From assembly GCA_030432695.1 (NCBI GenBank), contig JAUILN010000006.1:531909-595908 (forward strand): 64,000 bases of DNA, written 5' to 3'. Origin of the DNA: a bacterium (GTDB taxonomy: Bacteria; Planctomycetota; UBA1135; UBA2386). Both the position numbers and the translations under genes were made by a program. The notes beneath the pieces were generated by a model, which had not been told where the DNA came from, searched no databases, and was given only the letters and a program-made list of their open reading frames with translations. The stretch's first letter is position 1; the number at the start of each line of letters is the position of its first letter. Positions 1 to 9,684 of the stretch are shown piece after piece.

Positions 1-3000
1 GAACTCCGTCGTCTGGCGGTTGCTCTGGAATCTGCGGAGCCGGTGCCGCCGGAGGAGCTTCGAGCGAGTCAAGACCATCTGGATGATCTGTTCGTCTGGC
101 TGGACGACCCGAAACCGTGCATTGTCGGAGCCTCGCCGTCCGACCGAGCGCGCATCCAGCACGATATCGCTGCGATCGCGCGATTGAACGGAGTCGACCC
201 AGCGCGTTTTCTGGGTCTCGATTCCTTGGAGCGCCTCGGGGAAGCGATCCGGTATGCAGAGAAGTTTGCGAGGTGGCTGGAGGAACAGCGGCCGCACTTT
301 GTCGGATTGTTCCAGGGATTGATCAGCGGTCTCGCGGCGAGCGAGACCTCGCTTAGAGTTTGGCCGCCTTTGCCGATCGTCGAGCCCGAAGACCTGCATC
401 GTGCCCTGACCACGTTGGAGCCGACGGACATCGGGTTCCGGTTGGGGCTGTCGACTGAGGATGCGAATTCCGTGGCTGTTCGGATCGACCTCGAGTCCGG
501 GATCCGCGAAGTGGCGCCGGTCGTTCGTCGTCGTCGGCTGTCGATCGACGACGATGGGGCATTACTTTGCTGGCGATTTGACGGCTTGGCGGCCAATCTG
601 CGCAGGGCCCTGTTAGCAGTCGAGACGGATCTCCTGGCACAGGACGCGGTTCCGGGCTCCTTACCGGAGCTGATTCGAGAAACCCATCGCCGCTGGTTCC
701 GAATGGCATTGGAGGGGCGGGACCAGGAAAGCTACGCGGTTCTGGCATTCGACTTCCTCGAGCGGGTCCTGGCGATCCCCGAGACTGAGGGTGCGGGCGC
801 TTGGTCTGGCGACGATGCGGAGAAGCTGTGTGCCAGCGCTGCGCGGAGCGTCGCGGATTGCTGTCCGGAACGGCTTCGCGTACTCGATCGTTCGGTGATG
901 GATGAGTCGGAGCTGATGCAGCATGTAGACAACTCGCGACTCGAGAGTCATCCACAGACGCCGATTGGGCACTTGCTGCGATTCGTGCGATCCGGCTACC
1001 AGCTGGTCGACGAGGGCGGTCATGTAGTGCGACAGGTCAAGGCTATCGCTACTCGTAGTGCCGGGCCCACCACTCCAATGCAGAACCTGATCATGCAGCT
1101 CTGCACGGCGCTGCTCAGCAAGGATCCGGGCGAGTTCCGTGTGCGGTGCAAGCAGTGGGAAACGAAGGTGAATCGTGCGTTGTTCGAGACTCTGCAACGC
1201 AAGCAGTTGCTTGACGACGAGGCACATCGTGAGGCAGGGATTGCGTGTGAGCAGGCTGGATTCGACGTGCTGTCCGAGGTCATGCCGATCCTGGACGACA
1301 AGGCGAGGCGGGAGTCGACTCTTGGAGGTGAGGAGTCTGACTACGGGCAAATTCGGAAGTGGTTGCTGTCCCAGGCGGAGCAGTTCCGTTCGTCTCAGTT
1401 CCGCTTCATCGTTCCGGATTTCGAGTTCTACGAGATCCGCGACCTGCCTCCTGGCGACGGGCTGAGTTTCGACTTTGGCTACGATCCGAAGGTGCCGCTG
1501 GGCGAGGTCATCCGGGTCGTCACTACCGGGATCGAGCGCAACGGTGATGTGGCGACCCGCGGCGTGGCCAAGCTAAGCCTCGGACCCGAGCCGATTCTTG
1601 CACGGGGCATCCGCGAGCTGAGCGACCGCTACCCCGATGCGGCCGTGGTGGTTCGCGACGATCTCAATGAGGCTCTCGGTCTGCAACGTGAGTTGCCTCG
1701 GGCTACCGACAACGAAGAAGACATCCGGGAGAGGCTGTTCGGAGTCGTCCTTCGGCTGTTCGAACGGCTGCAGACCTTGGACGGTCTGGAAAGTGGTCAC
1801 GAGGTCGATCCGTTCGCGGAGACGCACCCGTTACGGGACCTGGCGCTCTTCCTGGAGAATGGCGAGTACCACGTGTACCCTGGGGTTTCTCGGCTTCAGG
1901 AGCAGCTCCGACGCGATGGCAGATTGCAGGTCCCGTTCTGGAGCAACACTCCGAAGGGTGAAGATGTTCCGGCTGGATTCGATGTCGAGTATCAGCACTC
2001 CCCTGAGGTGCGCGAGGGGGATCTGGTGCGAGTGCATCGGTTCGGTGTCGTGAGACGTCTCGGAGTGGGGCCGGAGCCCGACTGCTTGGTGCGCGCGAGC
2101 GTTGTGGTCAGCCTGGGCGAGCGGAACGCGCTCGACGACGTGATCGACCGCATCGAGCGTGACCTGGCCGAGGTCGGACTCTCGGATCCGCGTCTGCCAA
2201 TCGTGTTGCGGAGTCTTCGTTCGGCATCGGCGGCGCGAGTGCAGGCGCGTCGGGAGTTGCTAGCGCTCGTCGCGGAGGACGTGGGGCGCGCATCCCTGGA
2301 GCAGGCACATATCGCTGCGGAGGAGGAACTCTTCAATCGGCTTCGTGAGGCCGTGCAGGAATTCGACGCTCTCGGTCGGGATTCCGCCGATGCGTCGAGG
2401 GACTCCCTGAGTGAGGGGCAGCGCGCCGTGATCGAGGCCAGCGTGGCGATGATTCTCGCGGAGTGCGGTTCGACCCTGCGCGTCGAGGCCTTCCCGTCGC
2501 TGCGATCGGTGCTCAGCAGCGAGGACTTCGAAGGAGTCGCTGGTCGCGGTTACGAGCGGTGTGTCTCCCAGTGGAGCGATGCGAGTCCTACCGGCCTCGT
2601 CCAGGCGATCCTACGTCGTGGGCTGCGCCGGGACCGTCGGATCGCCGTTCCCGCCCGGGTGCAGATATCGCGGGGACCGAAGCCTGATTTCCTGCACTTC
2701 CTCGACGCGCTCTGCCCTCGGTTGTCCCAGGGATCGCTGCTGTTGTCCGATGCCGACCAGCTCAGGCACGAGATCGAGTCCGTCTACGGGCAGACTCCAG
2801 TGCTGAGCGACGAGCGCCGGCGGGATATCGAGCGGAATGTGCTCGAGTTCGGTGTCGAGGCGGAAGCGTGGGCGCGTCGTGCCGGGGACTCCGCACTGAG
2901 CGAATTGGTACAGTCCGAGTTCGACGGACTGCTTGCCAGTCTCGGTACGCGATTGTCGGGGCTGCGGAGATTTGGCAAAGTCGGGCAGATCGTGGATGAA

Positions 3001-5037
3001 GTCATGGCCACGAAGTTCGAGTTCAGGACCAGGCGCGACGATCGTCCACGCGGTGAGATCCTCGAGGTGGAACAGAGTGGGTTGGTCTTCGGCGATCCCG
3101 AGGACTCCAGCGATCGGGTATTGGTCAAGGCCAAGGTTGTTGTAAGTAGCGGGCCTGGTTCGGCCTTGCAGCTCGAACTCGAGCGTGGTCTCGAGTTACT
3201 ACGCGGCCACGGTGGTAGCCCCATCGAGCGGGATGCCGTCGAGCGGCTGTTGCTCTCGTTGGAAGGTGCCGTGAACGAGCGCGAGGAGCGAGAATCTGTC
3301 GACGCAGAGCTGCTGGCGACTAGCACTGCCGCGTTGGAGCGGGTTGCTCGCATGGCAGGCGCGGCGTCGTTCAGTTCGGGCGCGATTCGCGAGCACCTGG
3401 AGATGACCGGATTCGAGCGTGTGCCCGGGCCCCGAGGCGTCAGCGCAGGTGATCTGGTCGGCAGCGGCTCGGCGGACTCCCGCTACCGCGCCTCCGAGGG
3501 TCGGTTCCTGGCTGGTCGTGCGCCCTTCGAAGTTGCCGAGATCGAGCACTACGGATGGACTCGCCAGGGACGCGTTGTTGTACCTGCTCGCGTCATCTGG
3601 TCTCGAGGCCCTGCCGAATTCCTCGATGAGCTGACTTCGCAGGTGGCCCTGGAGTCGCTTCCCGGCGCGGTTCGGCTGGCCGTGGCTGAGCGGCTTTCCT
3701 CGCGACAGATCGGGCCAGGCGAGTACGGCGTGATCGAAACCGAGAACGATGGACTCGTGGTGTGCGCCGAGTTGTTCGGGGCCGTTGCCGGGCACACGGA
3801 CGCGGAGAGCATCGCATACCGTGACCGATTGCTGGGAAGATTGAAGGAGCGAGGCGCCCGGATCTTCCCGTTGCCGGGCGAGCCTTGGAGCTGCCCTGCC
3901 GGGGTGGACGAGAGCGAGGATGTTGCGATTACGCGGCTCGTGAGCGAGCGTCCGGCTCGGGAAGTACTGGAGGTTGGGGAATACGGAGTGCTGCTCGATC
4001 CAGCGCCAGCGGAAGGATCCAGAGTCGTTCGTCGGCCGCGATTCGACATCAGCCGTGGCTCGAAGAGTTCGTCCGAGGAACTCGTGGGCCGGCTGCTCCG
4101 AGAGCATCGCCGCGATCTGCTCGATCCGACTCTCGCGTGTGGTCGAACTCTTCTTCAGGCACTGAACTCGATCGTCGATGCCTATGGCAAGGGCGAGGAC
4201 GAGCGTCGGCTACAGCTGTTTGCGGTCGTGGTCTGGTCACTCGGGGAGCTGCTGCCGGCAGTGTCCGCGAACCGGGGCGAGATTCGCGGGTTGCTTGAAC
4301 GCCTGGATTCCAGCTGCCGGGACGAATTGGAGACCGCGGGCTATTTGTTGCGACCCCGGGTTGGAGAGATCATCGAGTCGGTTGAGAGCACGGCTTGGAT
4401 CGATTCCGAGGGTGGTGTTCTGTGGGATTGTCTGGATACCCCCAAGCCGAGGGGCTATGTCATCGAGGTGCTTGCGCCAGCAGTCTTTGAGCCGGGGGCG
4501 GGCTCTGTCCTGACCAATCCTGACGTGCCCGATCAGGTGCTCCGTGCACGTGTGCAGTTGAACCACGGTCCTCCGCACAGGCTCATCGAGCTGTTCAAGA
4601 CGCTCCTGGCAGATTTTTCCGGTCCTCGCGGTGAACTCTATCCCGAACTCGCGGCACGGATAAGGGAGCTCTCGAGTGCTGCGGCGCCGCGGAGTGATGG
4701 AGACTATCAGGAAGCCATACACGTCTTGACCGACTTCTATCGCCACAAGAACGGCGAGTTCGAAGGAATGAAGAACCAGGAACTCCGCCGCGAGGATTTC
4801 CGCAAGCTCAGCCAGCCAGTGTTGTCGTTCCTGCAGTCTTGCTCGGTGAAGGAGTACATTCGAGAAGGTGATCCACGGCAGATGATTGATCGGGAGCAGC
4901 GGCGATTGAAGATCCGCAATCCGGAGATGGTCGCGAAGAACCCGCAGTGCACGGTGCAGAGGATCTTTGTTCCCGGCTTCGAAAGAGCCGGTCAGACCAT
5001 CCAGGAAGCGGTGATCGAAGTTTCGCCGCCGCGCTGA
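1..5037 (+). CDS. Giant PASTA-like repeat protein, 5' end outside the window
   Basis: The reading frame is open from base 1, so the first GTG at 43 is probably internal and the gene is 5'-truncated by the window; at least 1678 codons are visible. I see no signal peptide or membrane segment. A module of about 35 residues recurs at roughly residues 483-512, 656-692, 848-880, 1001-1039, 1158-1190, 1303-1340 and 1468-1511, counted from the GTG at 43. Its pattern is P-x-G-x-(V/I)-x-x-V, a Gly-hydrophobic turn, then A-x-V-x-(V/I)-S-x-G-P, separated by about 130-170 helical residues. That pattern resembles the C-terminal half of PASTA domains, an inference from pattern only. The C-terminus (FVPGFERAGQ...) matches that of the next gene, so the two are diverged paralogs. 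Function unknown. The following gene lies 65 nt downstream and is probably co-transcribed. Confidence 0.85.
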   Translation, partial: ELRRLAVALESAEPVPPEELRASQDHLDDLFVWLDDPKPCIVGASPSDRARIQHDIAAIARLNGVDPARFLGLDSLERLGEAIRYAEKFARWLEEQRPHFVGLFQGLISGLAASETSLRVWPPLPIVEPEDLHRALTTLEPTDIGFRLGLSTEDANSVAVRIDLESGIREVAPVVRRRRLSIDDDGALLCWRFDGLAANLRRALLAVETDLLAQDAVPGSLPELIRETHRRWFRMALEGRDQESYAVLAFDFLERVLAIPETEGAGAWSGDDAEKLCASAARSVADCCPERLRVLDRSVMDESELMQHVDNSRLESHPQTPIGHLLRFVRSGYQLVDEGGHVVRQVKAIATRSAGPTTPMQNLIMQLCTALLSKDPGEFRVRCKQWETKVNRALFETLQRKQLLDDEAHREAGIACEQAGFDVLSEVMPILDDKARRESTLGGEESDYGQIRKWLLSQAEQFRSSQFRFIVPDFEFYEIRDLPPGDGLSFDFGYDPKVPLGEVIRVVTTGIERNGDVATRGVAKLSLGPEPILARGIRELSDRYPDAAVVVRDDLNEALGLQRELPRATDNEEDIRERLFGVVLRLFERLQTLDGLESGHEVDPFAETHPLRDLALFLENGEYHVYPGVSRLQEQLRRDGRLQVPFWSNTPKGEDVPAGFDVEYQHSPEVREGDLVRVHRFGVVRRLGVGPEPDCLVRASVVVSLGERNALDDVIDRIERDLAEVGLSDPRLPIVLRSLRSASAARVQARRELLALVAEDVGRASLEQAHIAAEEELFNRLREAVQEFDALGRDSADASRDSLSEGQRAVIEASVAMILAECGSTLRVEAFPSLRSVLSSEDFEGVAGRGYERCVSQWSDASPTGLVQAILRRGLRRDRRIAVPARVQISRGPKPDFLHFLDALCPRLSQGSLLLSDADQLRHEIESVYGQTPVLSDERRRDIERNVLEFGVEAEAWARRAGDSALSELVQSEFDGLLASLGTRLSGLRRFGKVGQIVDEVMATKFEFRTRRDDRPRGEILEVEQSGLVFGDPEDSSDRVLVKAKVVVSSGPGSALQLELERGLELLRGHGGSPIERDAVERLLLSLEGAVNEREERESVDAELLATSTAALERVARMAGAASFSSGAIREHLEMTGFERVPGPRGVSAGDLVGSGSADSRYRASEGRFLAGRAPFEVAEIEHYGWTRQGRVVVPARVIWSRGPAEFLDELTSQVALESLPGAVRLAVAERLSSRQIGPGEYGVIETENDGLVVCAELFGAVAGHTDAESIAYRDRLLGRLKERGARIFPLPGEPWSCPAGVDESEDVAITRLVSERPAREVLEVGEYGVLLDPAPAEGSRVVRRPRFDISRGSKSSSEELVGRLLREHRRDLLDPTLACGRTLLQALNSIVDAYGKGEDERRLQLFAVVVWSLGELLPAVSANRGEIRGLLERLDSSCRDELETAGYLLRPRVGEIIESVESTAWIDSEGGVLWDCLDTPKPRGYVIEVLAPAVFEPGAGSVLTNPDVPDQVLRARVQLNHGPPHRLIELFKTLLADFSGPRGELYPELAARIRELSSAAAPRSDGDYQEAIHVLTDFYRHKNGEFEGMKNQELRREDFRKLSQPVLSFLQSCSVKEYIREGDPRQMIDREQRRLKIRNPEMVAKNPQCTVQRIFVPGFERAGQTIQEAVIEVSPPR

Positions 5038-5102
5038 ACGGGAGTTCTCGAGCACGATGGGCGACAGCGAGAACTGAGTAGGTCATCGAGGAGCGATCGA
5101 TC

Positions 5103-8100
5103 ATGTCGGCGCCTGCAGTCCTGGAGCTTCCCGACCACTGTGGCTTCGTGCTCGGTGAGGAACTCGGAGCCTGGCACGGATTCTCGGAGCGGCTCGTGCT
5201 TGGTGATCGGGCGGTCGGGGGTTGTCGTGCGTTGGTCCGTGTCGGGCCTGTTCAGGCGATCTCGAGGCGTATCGACGATGTCGTGCGAGAGCTTCAGCGC
5301 CTGCAGGCTTGCGAGGGACTCCCGGTCCCCGATGTTCTGTGGGCGAGTGAGGTTCGGGACGAAGCCCTCTGTCAGTTGTGCGTTGTCGAGCGGATCGATC
5401 CGGCCACAGTGCCCATCGAGGAGTTCGACGGGGGCCCTGCTCAGTGGTCCTGGGACCAATGGCGGGTGATCGTGCACGCGCTCCTGTCGGGCGTGCGGGA
5501 TCTGCATGCCGCCGGGTTCGCGTGCGGTCCATTGGATCCGTCCGACGTGCGCCTCGGCCAGACTGCGGGAAGCCGTCCTCGAGTAGTCTTTCGCCGTGTC
5601 ATCTGGGCAGTGGCGCGATCCATCATCGATCAGGGCATCGAGGTCGGGGCGGGTCGAGGGCGAGAGCAGGTCACCGACCTGGAACGCTTGAAGGCGCTGG
5701 TCATCGAGTGGGCGAAATCGTTCGTGGGCGGCGGTCAGGCCCAGTCCATGCCCGACATCGCGCTGGACCTGATTGAGTTCATGCCCCCCTCTGGCCTGCT
5801 CGATCTCGTCGACGAGCTACTCACCAAGAGTGACTTCGGAGGTCCACTGGTAGATGCGCCCGTCGCGACCGGATCCGCATCCGCTGCTCGTGAGGTCGAG
5901 CAGGCAACATCGACGTATGTTCCCGAAGTTCCGGGCGAAGAGGCATCCAGGCGTGGCACTCTTCCGGGGGTAGGCCTTCCGGTCGTTTCGGATCCGCCCA
6001 GGCCGCCAGCCGGCGCGATCGGTGCGACCCCAGAGGCTCGACAGGCCTCGCCGGTGCCGGCGTCCTCCTACGAGGAGATCGATCAGTTTCGATCCGCGGT
6101 GTTCTTCGAAGACGAGATTCGTGGCCGGGTCCTCGCCCTTCGTACGAGCTTGGCTCCTCACGTCGAAGCCGCCGAGCAGGCGCTGCGTGAAGCAGGAGGC
6201 AATAGTGTAGCGACGGTTCGCGCGCTCATTGGATTCCTTTCCGAACTCGAGAATTCGGTCGGCAATGGGGGCCACGCGTCGGATGTCGCCGACCTCTGTC
6301 GCCTGCTGACCCAGCACCTGCAAACGTGTGGCGCGAAGGCCCTTCCCGAGCATGGTCTCGACTTGGACTTGAAGGAGGTCTATCAGCGCCAGCTCTACGG
6401 CGTGGACTGCAAGTTCGAGTTTTCGGATGCATCGCCGCCGGTTCGTCCCGGTTCGCTCATTCAGCTGGAGCGCTCGGGGTTCGACTTGTTCGGGGAAGTC
6501 ATACGCCGGGGCTCGGTCATCATCAGCCTCGGGCCACCGCCGTCAGGCTTGAACGAGGTCGAGTCCTTCTCCCTCTATTACCCTACCCACGGCCTTAGCC
6601 CCCATCTGCGGCGCTTGAAGGACACCGTGATGGCGGAGTATCCGCAGCTTCTGGATCCGGAAGCTCGCGGCGTCGAGGCTTTCGAGCAGGAGCTGCTCAG
6701 GATCGCCGAGCGGGTGCCCCGCCAGGGTGGAGACGAGGAGTATGCAGGGCTTCGTACCGGTCTGCACGCCCTCGTGAGTTGGTCGGGCTACTCCGTATAT
6801 CCACCGTTCAACGGCCAGCGCTACCAGTCCGCGTGGGACTTGGACGCGGATGGGCTCGAGGCAGCGTTCCATGCCGAGGCTCCGCCAGGCACGGTGCTGT
6901 ACGCAGCTCAGACCGGACTGCGTCGTCGTGAGCGTGAGATACAACGCGGACGTCTCGGCATCTCGGTCGGTGCGGAGCCCGCGGGCTGCGAACAGCTGAT
7001 GTCGCGCTTGGAGCGGTTGCGTGCCGAGGTGGTTACGCCGCTTCGCGGTGCCGTCGAGGACATCCGGCAGCGCCTCGCTTCACGTCGATTGCGAGAACTC
7101 GGAGTCGACTTGCCCGAAGCCGATATCGATGCAGATTTGGCCAAGAAGATCTGCCACGCGGCAACGTTGGTTTTTCCCAGTGCGTCGTCAGATGCCTGGG
7201 GCGAGATCGTGGGCGGGCTATCGGCATTGCTGCTCGAGCTGGATCGGCGTCGTCGATTCGATTTGATTCCTTCGCTCCACGACCGGGAAGCCCGCTTCGA
7301 TGCCCACTCAGCTGACACCGTGGAGGTCGTACGGGAGCGCGTCGATTCCGAGCAAGAGAGCTACGAAGAATTCGAAGCCGTCGAGTTCGGATACTGGTTC
7401 GACGGCGCCGTGTGTCGCAAGGGCCGATTCGAACGGGTAGCCGGTCGTCGTGCGCTCGTGCATGACTGGATTGCGAAGGCCGGGGAGACTCTCGCCGGTC
7501 TCGGTGCGGGCCAGGAGGTCGAGGTCGCCAGGTCCGACGACGCGGCACGCGCTTGGGGCGTCTCCCGCGTCGAGGAGCGGTTCGAGGCTCGCGACGCGCT
7601 GCTGAATCGATTGCAGGGTCTGGTGGCCAGGCTCGAGACCGTCGGAGCAGAGGGCGGCGATGCTTCTCGTCGCGTTTCCTCGGTCCTGGCAGATTGGGAG
7701 CAGTGGGTTGAGCCGGGGCTAGGGGTCGCGCTGCTGCCCCGGCCGGGGGTCGAGCTGGATGCCCGCACCCGGAAACTCTTGGTCGAAGGTACGGAGGAGC
7801 CGGTCAGGCGATACCACCAGCATGCCCCATTGGGTGAGCTGATCGAAGTGCAGGCGATTGGACTCTACGAGACGAAACGCGGGATCTGGATTCGTGCGCC
7901 ACGGATCGCGATAAGCCTTGGACTCGCCGACGGAGTCGAGGATTTGCTTGGCGACCTACGGACCTGTCTCGGTAGTGAAGAGGTGCTACCCGATCTCGCC
8001 GCGGGTCTTCCGGCCCTCGATCGCGGAGGCGTCCTCGATCTGACGCGGCGGGTGTTCGCGGTTGCCGGTGAAAGGGTCTTGGACCCACTAGCCTACGCGG

Positions 8101-9599
8101 CTCGCAGTCGAGTCATAACCAGGCTTGGCGAGGCTCTGGACCGTCATGGCCTGCGGATCGAGAACGCATCGACTTCGGAGCTGTCCGCGCCCGGACGTGG
8201 CGTCCATGGATTCGAGATCGAGGCCGTGTTGGTCGACAACCCGCGGCGGCCGTTCGACGTCCTGCGTCCTCGGCTGATCGATTCTGCAAGTGGCGAGGAA
8301 TTCTGCGGTGGGCTGGTGCGGATCCAGTTGCCGACACCAGAGCTTCTCGAGGCGCTGCGAGAGACTTCGCTCGCGGAGTTGCCTCGGGTCGTGAGCTGGA
8401 TGCGAACTGCGCAAGAGCAGATCGTCCGTAGGAGGGCTATTCCCGAGGATTCGGAGTTGCTCGTCGGATTGCTCGAGGCGATTGGGGCCCCGCTGTCGCC
8501 GTCGGATGCAGAGCAACTGGTCCCAGTCCTGGCTTCGGTGAGTGCCCGCTGGGTCGGACTCGACGGTGCGCTCGAACCAGGATTGGACTCCATGGACCTG
8601 CATGAAGTCGTGTCTCGTGCGGCCGATGACAGTCCCGTGGGAACTGTCCTGAGCATTGAGCGGCCCGGAATAGTGAGTGAGATCGGGCGGATGCTGGTGC
8701 CTGCCCGATTGGTCGTCAGCCGAGGGCCCGGCGGGCCAATACTGGAGCAGGTCGACGCTCTCGAGGTTGCTGTGCGAGCTGCCGTTCAGCGAGGGGTGCT
8801 CTGGGCGGATGATCTAGCGGAATGCGAATCGGAGGTCGAGCGGATTCGGGCCTCCGTGCGCGAAGGTGGTGCTCGATTCGCACGTGACGAGGGACTACTG
8901 AGTCAGGTCCGCGTGCTCCTCAATCGTTTTGCTTGCGCCGCCGGCGACGGGGAATTGGTCGCGGCCTTGCGGGAGATCGTGGAGGCAAATTCCGCCATTC
9001 GGGGTGATGGCGAGTTTGCGATTCTCGAGGATCCAGCGGCCAATCCCGATGCGTTCACGGTCCGTAGGGTTCTGGTGGGTTCGGCGGTGGGCTGGGTGCA
9101 GTGGGTTTATCGGCCGGCGAAGAACAGCCAGGGTGACATTCGGCGCGGGGAAGTCTGGTCTGCCGAAACTGGAGACGATCCGCTCGCCACACTGTTCGCG
9201 AACCTGATTGTTCAGCTTCGAGAAGATTCGGGAGTAGGTGGGCTGTGCTCGGAGATCGTTCGGGATGCCGCCCGGATCGACGGTGCCGATGATCTTCAGA
9301 GAGATCGCGTTGCGGCAGAGGCAGTCCAGAAGATCGCGCGTGCGGCTCTGGAGCAATCGAGTTCGTTGACTGGCCCACGGGTGCGTACACTCACCAGACC
9401 GATAAAGCAGGAGTACCTGGGAGGTCGCGGCTGGTACGAGATCCAGATCCGTGTCGGCGATCCAGTGGATCGATACGCGCCATCCCTGGCACGTGTATCC
9501 GAGGGTGGTTGCGCCGACGGGCTAGTCTCCGCGGTGGTGCTGCCCGGATTCGCCAGTCGGGACGGATCGCGTGTTCTTGTTCATGCAGCCGTTCGATGA
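5103..9599 (+). CDS. Giant PASTA-like repeat protein with N-terminal pseudokinase-like domain
   Basis: A 1498-residue protein; the ATG follows a GAGGAG-like Shine-Dalgarno. Residues about 30-215 look like a degraded Ser/Thr kinase lobe: LHAAGFACGPLDPSDVRL at about 134-151 sits where kinases have LHxxGixHxDLxPxN, but the catalytic Asp and Asn are replaced, and no convincing DFG follows. After a Pro/Ala-rich linker (about 245-330) come the same short beta modules as in the preceding gene at about 446-481, 593-625, 908-942 and 1176-1210, plus degenerate copies near 756 and 1049. The C-terminal VVLPGFASRDG segment parallels the end of the upstream paralog. No membrane segment is seen. Active PknB-type kinases carry PASTA repeats outside the cell; here a dead kinase and cytosolic-looking repeats suggest a scaffold or sensor. 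That role is inference. Confidence 0.82.
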   Translation: MSAPAVLELPDHCGFVLGEELGAWHGFSERLVLGDRAVGGCRALVRVGPVQAISRRIDDVVRELQRLQACEGLPVPDVLWASEVRDEALCQLCVVERIDPATVPIEEFDGGPAQWSWDQWRVIVHALLSGVRDLHAAGFACGPLDPSDVRLGQTAGSRPRVVFRRVIWAVARSIIDQGIEVGAGRGREQVTDLERLKALVIEWAKSFVGGGQAQSMPDIALDLIEFMPPSGLLDLVDELLTKSDFGGPLVDAPVATGSASAAREVEQATSTYVPEVPGEEASRRGTLPGVGLPVVSDPPRPPAGAIGATPEARQASPVPASSYEEIDQFRSAVFFEDEIRGRVLALRTSLAPHVEAAEQALREAGGNSVATVRALIGFLSELENSVGNGGHASDVADLCRLLTQHLQTCGAKALPEHGLDLDLKEVYQRQLYGVDCKFEFSDASPPVRPGSLIQLERSGFDLFGEVIRRGSVIISLGPPPSGLNEVESFSLYYPTHGLSPHLRRLKDTVMAEYPQLLDPEARGVEAFEQELLRIAERVPRQGGDEEYAGLRTGLHALVSWSGYSVYPPFNGQRYQSAWDLDADGLEAAFHAEAPPGTVLYAAQTGLRRREREIQRGRLGISVGAEPAGCEQLMSRLERLRAEVVTPLRGAVEDIRQRLASRRLRELGVDLPEADIDADLAKKICHAATLVFPSASSDAWGEIVGGLSALLLELDRRRRFDLIPSLHDREARFDAHSADTVEVVRERVDSEQESYEEFEAVEFGYWFDGAVCRKGRFERVAGRRALVHDWIAKAGETLAGLGAGQEVEVARSDDAARAWGVSRVEERFEARDALLNRLQGLVARLETVGAEGGDASRRVSSVLADWEQWVEPGLGVALLPRPGVELDARTRKLLVEGTEEPVRRYHQHAPLGELIEVQAIGLYETKRGIWIRAPRIAISLGLADGVEDLLGDLRTCLGSEEVLPDLAAGLPALDRGGVLDLTRRVFAVAGERVLDPLAYAARSRVITRLGEALDRHGLRIENASTSELSAPGRGVHGFEIEAVLVDNPRRPFDVLRPRLIDSASGEEFCGGLVRIQLPTPELLEALRETSLAELPRVVSWMRTAQEQIVRRRAIPEDSELLVGLLEAIGAPLSPSDAEQLVPVLASVSARWVGLDGALEPGLDSMDLHEVVSRAADDSPVGTVLSIERPGIVSEIGRMLVPARLVVSRGPGGPILEQVDALEVAVRAAVQRGVLWADDLAECESEVERIRASVREGGARFARDEGLLSQVRVLLNRFACAAGDGELVAALREIVEANSAIRGDGEFAILEDPAANPDAFTVRRVLVGSAVGWVQWVYRPAKNSQGDIRRGEVWSAETGDDPLATLFANLIVQLREDSGVGGLCSEIVRDAARIDGADDLQRDRVAAEAVQKIARAALEQSSSLTGPRVRTLTRPIKQEYLGGRGWYEIQIRVGDPVDRYAPSLARVSEGGCADGLVSAVVLPGFASRDGSRVLVHAAVR

Positions 9600-9684
9600 A
9601 CTGTTCTGATCTGTTGGGGAGCGTTCTCCTCTTAGACTGGGTTCCGAGGTCCTTCCGGCGATTGTCGCTTCGAAGGTCGTTTCG

